Below are positions 61,366 through 64,000 of a stretch of DNA of 64,000 bases, in pieces. The stretch comes from Natronohydrobacter sp. Lineage in GTDB: Bacteria; Pseudomonadota; Alphaproteobacteria; Rhodobacterales; Rhodobacteraceae. The notes below the pieces were generated by a model. It had not been told where the DNA came from. It ran no database searches and was given only the letters and a program-made list of their open reading frames with translations. Location of the stretch: the NCBI GenBank assembly GCA_030603695.1, contig JAUVXF010000008.1, positions 36,908 through 100,907 of the forward strand. The letters run 5' to 3'. A program made the position numbers and the translations under genes. How positions within the stretch are numbered: the stretch's first letter is position 1; the number at the start of each line of letters is the position of its first letter.

Positions 61366-64000
61366 TCTGCGGCCTCCAGTTTAGCGGGCTTGTCCAGCCA
61401 ATCCACGTTTTCCATTTTCCGAACGATGACCATTTCATCGCGGTTTGCGCCCACGGTTCCGTAATAGTTGAACCCGTAGGACAGTTGCGCATAGCCGCCG
61501 ATCATATGGGTGGGCTTGGGCACAGTGCGGGTGACAGAATTATGTATGCCCCCGCGCTGGCCCGTGATCTGGCTGCCCGGTGTATTCACGATCTTTTCCT
61601 GCGCGTGATACATGAACAAAGTGCCTTCCTTCATCCGCTGGCTCACCACGCAGCGCGCCGCAATCACACCGTTGGAATTGAACACTTCCACCCAGTCGTT
61701 ATCGACCAATCCCGCCTTCACGGCATCCACTTCGGACAGCCAGACACATGGCCCGCCCCTGTTGAGCGTCAGCATCAGCAGATTGTCGGAATAGGTGGAG
61801 TGAATGCCCCATTTCTGGTGGGGGGTGATGAAGTTCAGCACCACATGCTTTTCCGCAGATTTCAGCGATTTGGTGGCATCGGCAGTGATCGTTTTCAGAT
61901 CGACCGGGGGGCGCCATGTGACGAAAAACTCGCCAAAGGCCCGCATCCATTCGTGATCCTGATACAGTTGCTGGCGGCCAGAGACAGTGCGCCACGGGAT
62001 CAGCTCGTGCACATTTGTCCAGCCTGCGTTGTAGCAAACTTCCTCAGATTCAATGCCCGACCATGTTGGCGAAGAGATGATCTTGCGCGGCTGGGCTGCG
62101 ATATCGCGGAAGCGGATTTTCTCGTCCTGCTTCACCTCTGCCAGATGGGCGTGGCTTTGCCCGGTGGCTTTTTCCAGTGCATGCCATGCTTTTACCGCCA
62201 CCTCGCCATTGGTTTCGGGGGCCAGCATCAGCACCACTTCGCACGCGTCAATCGCCGTTTCTATCCGGGCCATGCCTTTGGTGGGGCCATCTTTATGCGT
62301 GCCATTCAGCGCCTTCAGGTGGTGAACTTCGGTCTTGGTATCCCATGCAATGCCCTTGCCGCCATTGCCGATTTTTTCCATCAGCGGGCCAAGCGCCGTG
62401 AAGCGGGCATAAAGGTTCGGATAATCGCGCTCGACCGCAATATAGGCAGGCGCGGTTTTGCCGGGGATCAGATCGCATTCGCCGCGCTTCCAGTCCTGAA
62501 CAAGCGGCTGTGCCAGTTCGCCGGGGCTGTCATGCTGCAAGGGCAGTTGCACGATATCCGTTTCCACACCCAGAATTTCGGGCGCGACTTCGGAAAATTT
62601 CTTGGCAATCGCCTTGAAGATTTCCCAATCGGTCTTGCTTTCATAGGCCGGATCAACCGCCGCTTGCAGCGGGTGGATGAAGGGGTGCATATCCGAGGTG
62701 TTGAGATCGTCTTTTTCGTACCAACTGGCAGTTGGCATAACGATATCGGCATAAACGGCCGTCGTGGACATGCGGAAATCTATCGTCACCAGCAGGTCAA
62801 GTTTGCCTTCCGGGGCTGTGTCATGCCATTTGGCCTCCAGAGGTTTCTGGCGGCCTTCCTGCCCCAGATCCTTGCCTTGCACCCCGTGGCTTGTGCCCAA
62901 CAGGTGCTTGAGGAAATATTCGTGCCCCTTGCCGGAAGACCCAAGCAGGTTAGAGCGCCAGACAAACAGGTTGCGCGGCCAGTTTTCGGGCGCGTCCGGG
63001 TCTTGGCAAGACATCTCCAGCGTGCCTGCTTTCAACTGCTCTGCCACATAGGCGGGAATATCCTTGCCTGCCGCCTTGGCCGCCGCGCCCACTTTCAGGG
63101 GGTTGGTTTTCAACTGCGGGGCAGAGGGCAGCCAGCCCATGCGCTCTGCGCGGATATTGTAATCAATCAGGCTCAAGCTTTCCCAATCGCCCTCTGGCGC
63201 TGTGGGCGAAAGGATGTCTTTGGCTGTTACCGTCTCATACCGCCATTGGTTGGTATGGGCATACCACGCAGAGGTGGAATTCATGTGCCGCGGCGGGCGC
63301 GCCCAATCCAGCGCAAAGGCCAGCGCTGTCCAGCCCGTTTGCGGGCGCAGTTTCTCCTGCCCCACATAATGCGCCCAGCCGCCACCCGACTGGCCCACAC
63401 AGCCACACATCACCAGCATGTTGATGACAGCGCGGTAATTCATATCCATATGGTACCAGTGGTTCATCGCGGCCCCGATGATGACCATGGATTTGCCACC
63501 CGTCTTTTCGGCATTGCTTGCGAATTCGCGCGCCACATGGATGATCTTGTCACGGCTGACGCCTGTGATTTTTTCCGCCCAGGCAGGCGTGAAAGGCACA
63601 TCGGCGTTGTAATCATCTGTGACATGATCGCCGCCAAGGCCACGATCCAAGCTGTAATTGGCGCAGAACAGATCAAACACCGTTGTCACCAGCGCCTCTG
63701 ACCCATCGGCAAGCATGATCTGCTTTACCGGCACATTCCGCGTCAGCACATCGCCGCGCGCGTCATTTTCCCACTGGCCAGAGGCCATGCCGCCGAAATA
63801 GGGGAAATCAACGCGCACAACATCGTCGCGATCCTCGTCTAGAATGAGCGAGAGCTTGGGCGAGATTGCCGCCCCTTTCGCCTTCTCCTCCAGGTTCCAC
63901 ATGCCCTGTTCGCCCCAGCGAAACCCGATAGAGCCATTGGGCGCCACCAGCTGCCCCGAATTCTCATCTATGCAGATGGTTTTCCAGTCCGGGTTATTCG
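61362..64000 (-). CDS. narG: Respiratory nitrate reductase alpha subunit (start beyond window)
   Basis: C-terminal 879 or so codons of the molybdenum bis-MGD catalytic subunit, which reduces nitrate to nitrite in the cytoplasm. The frame is open to base 64000, so the start and the N-terminal iron-sulfur and Mo-ligand Asp regions are outside the window. Recognisable parts are GVSRDKIIHVAREFASNAEK, MNHWYHMDMNYRAV, GGWAHYVGQEKLRPQ, DFRMSTTAVYADIVMPTASW (in part) and the end with GGYAQLSYGFNYYG. It heads the narG-H-J-I-ppiC operon. The long plus-strand frame opposite it is a shadow. Confidence 0.95.

Noticed and set aside
61485..63701. 738-codon open frame on the plus strand
   Set aside because: It lies antisense to narG, has no family motifs, and its His/Arg-rich composition is that of a GC-rich shadow frame.

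Overview
The window is GC-rich and densely packed, with many start/stop overlaps of the ATGA and TGATG type. It reads as the chromosome of an alphaproteobacterium of the Rhodobacteraceae type. The evidence is the gene content (nrt, iol, phn, ure, nar, valine catabolism), alphaproteobacterial gene neighbourhoods and uniform codon use. No rRNA, prophage, transposase or CRISPR array is visible. Two tRNA genes are present: Gln (TTG) and Lys (TTT).

Layout. 1-3075 (-): nitrate-type ABC transporter (ATPase cut by the window edge, permease, Tat-exported NrtA-like binding protein). It is divergent from a PAS/AAA+/Fis regulator with altered sigma-54 contact and Walker B motifs (3250-5148), and a 35-bp palindrome lies between them. 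5398-11182 (+): a five-gene operon of a BMP-type nucleobase/nucleoside ABC importer and a CodA-like deaminase in which the E. coli Asp314 position is Cys, suggesting a 5-methylcytosine deaminase. 11454-25308: a complete-looking inositol regulon (iolG-like, aldolase, IolB-like, iolC, iolD; Gfo/Idh/MocA, iolE, second Gfo/Idh/MocA; LacI regulator; ABC importer; canonical iolB), with two copies of a LacI operator, TTGCAACCGGTTGCAA. 25309-33546: a decaying phosphonate (C-P lyase) locus. phnE has lost its start codon and is frameshifted. phnF and phnI are truncated at one deletion junction that also removed phnG and phnH. A phnM copy is frameshifted and internally deleted. phnJ, phnK, phnL, phnN, an acetyltransferase, a Nudix gene and a second phnM remain open.

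34117-37235 (+): ECF sigma factor, anti-sigma factor, sulfite dehydrogenase (Mo subunit) and c-type cytochrome. Next come a YqaA-like membrane protein, tRNA-Gln and a DUF2892 protein. 38662-43437 (-): valine/isobutyrate catabolism (mmsB, 3-hydroxyisobutyryl-CoA hydrolase, isobutyryl-CoA dehydrogenase, mmsA) with a divergent LysR regulator. 44718-46511: a PilZ protein and a frameshifted Slam/DUF560-like outer-membrane protein, followed by exonuclease III. 47589-53581 (+): urease operon ureD-A-J-B-C-(small ORF)-E-F-G. 53597-55683 (-): mtaB and dapF. Then tRNA-Lys, a DUF2478-mogA pair behind an FNR-type box, and the respiratory nitrate reductase operon narG(partial)-H-J-I-ppiC (-).

The genes suggest a metabolically versatile heterotroph that respires nitrate, uses urea, inositol, valine and modified pyrimidines, and oxidises sulfite. 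It appears to be losing, or to have lost, C-P lyase activity. Functions are inferred by reading sequence motifs by eye; no database search was run.
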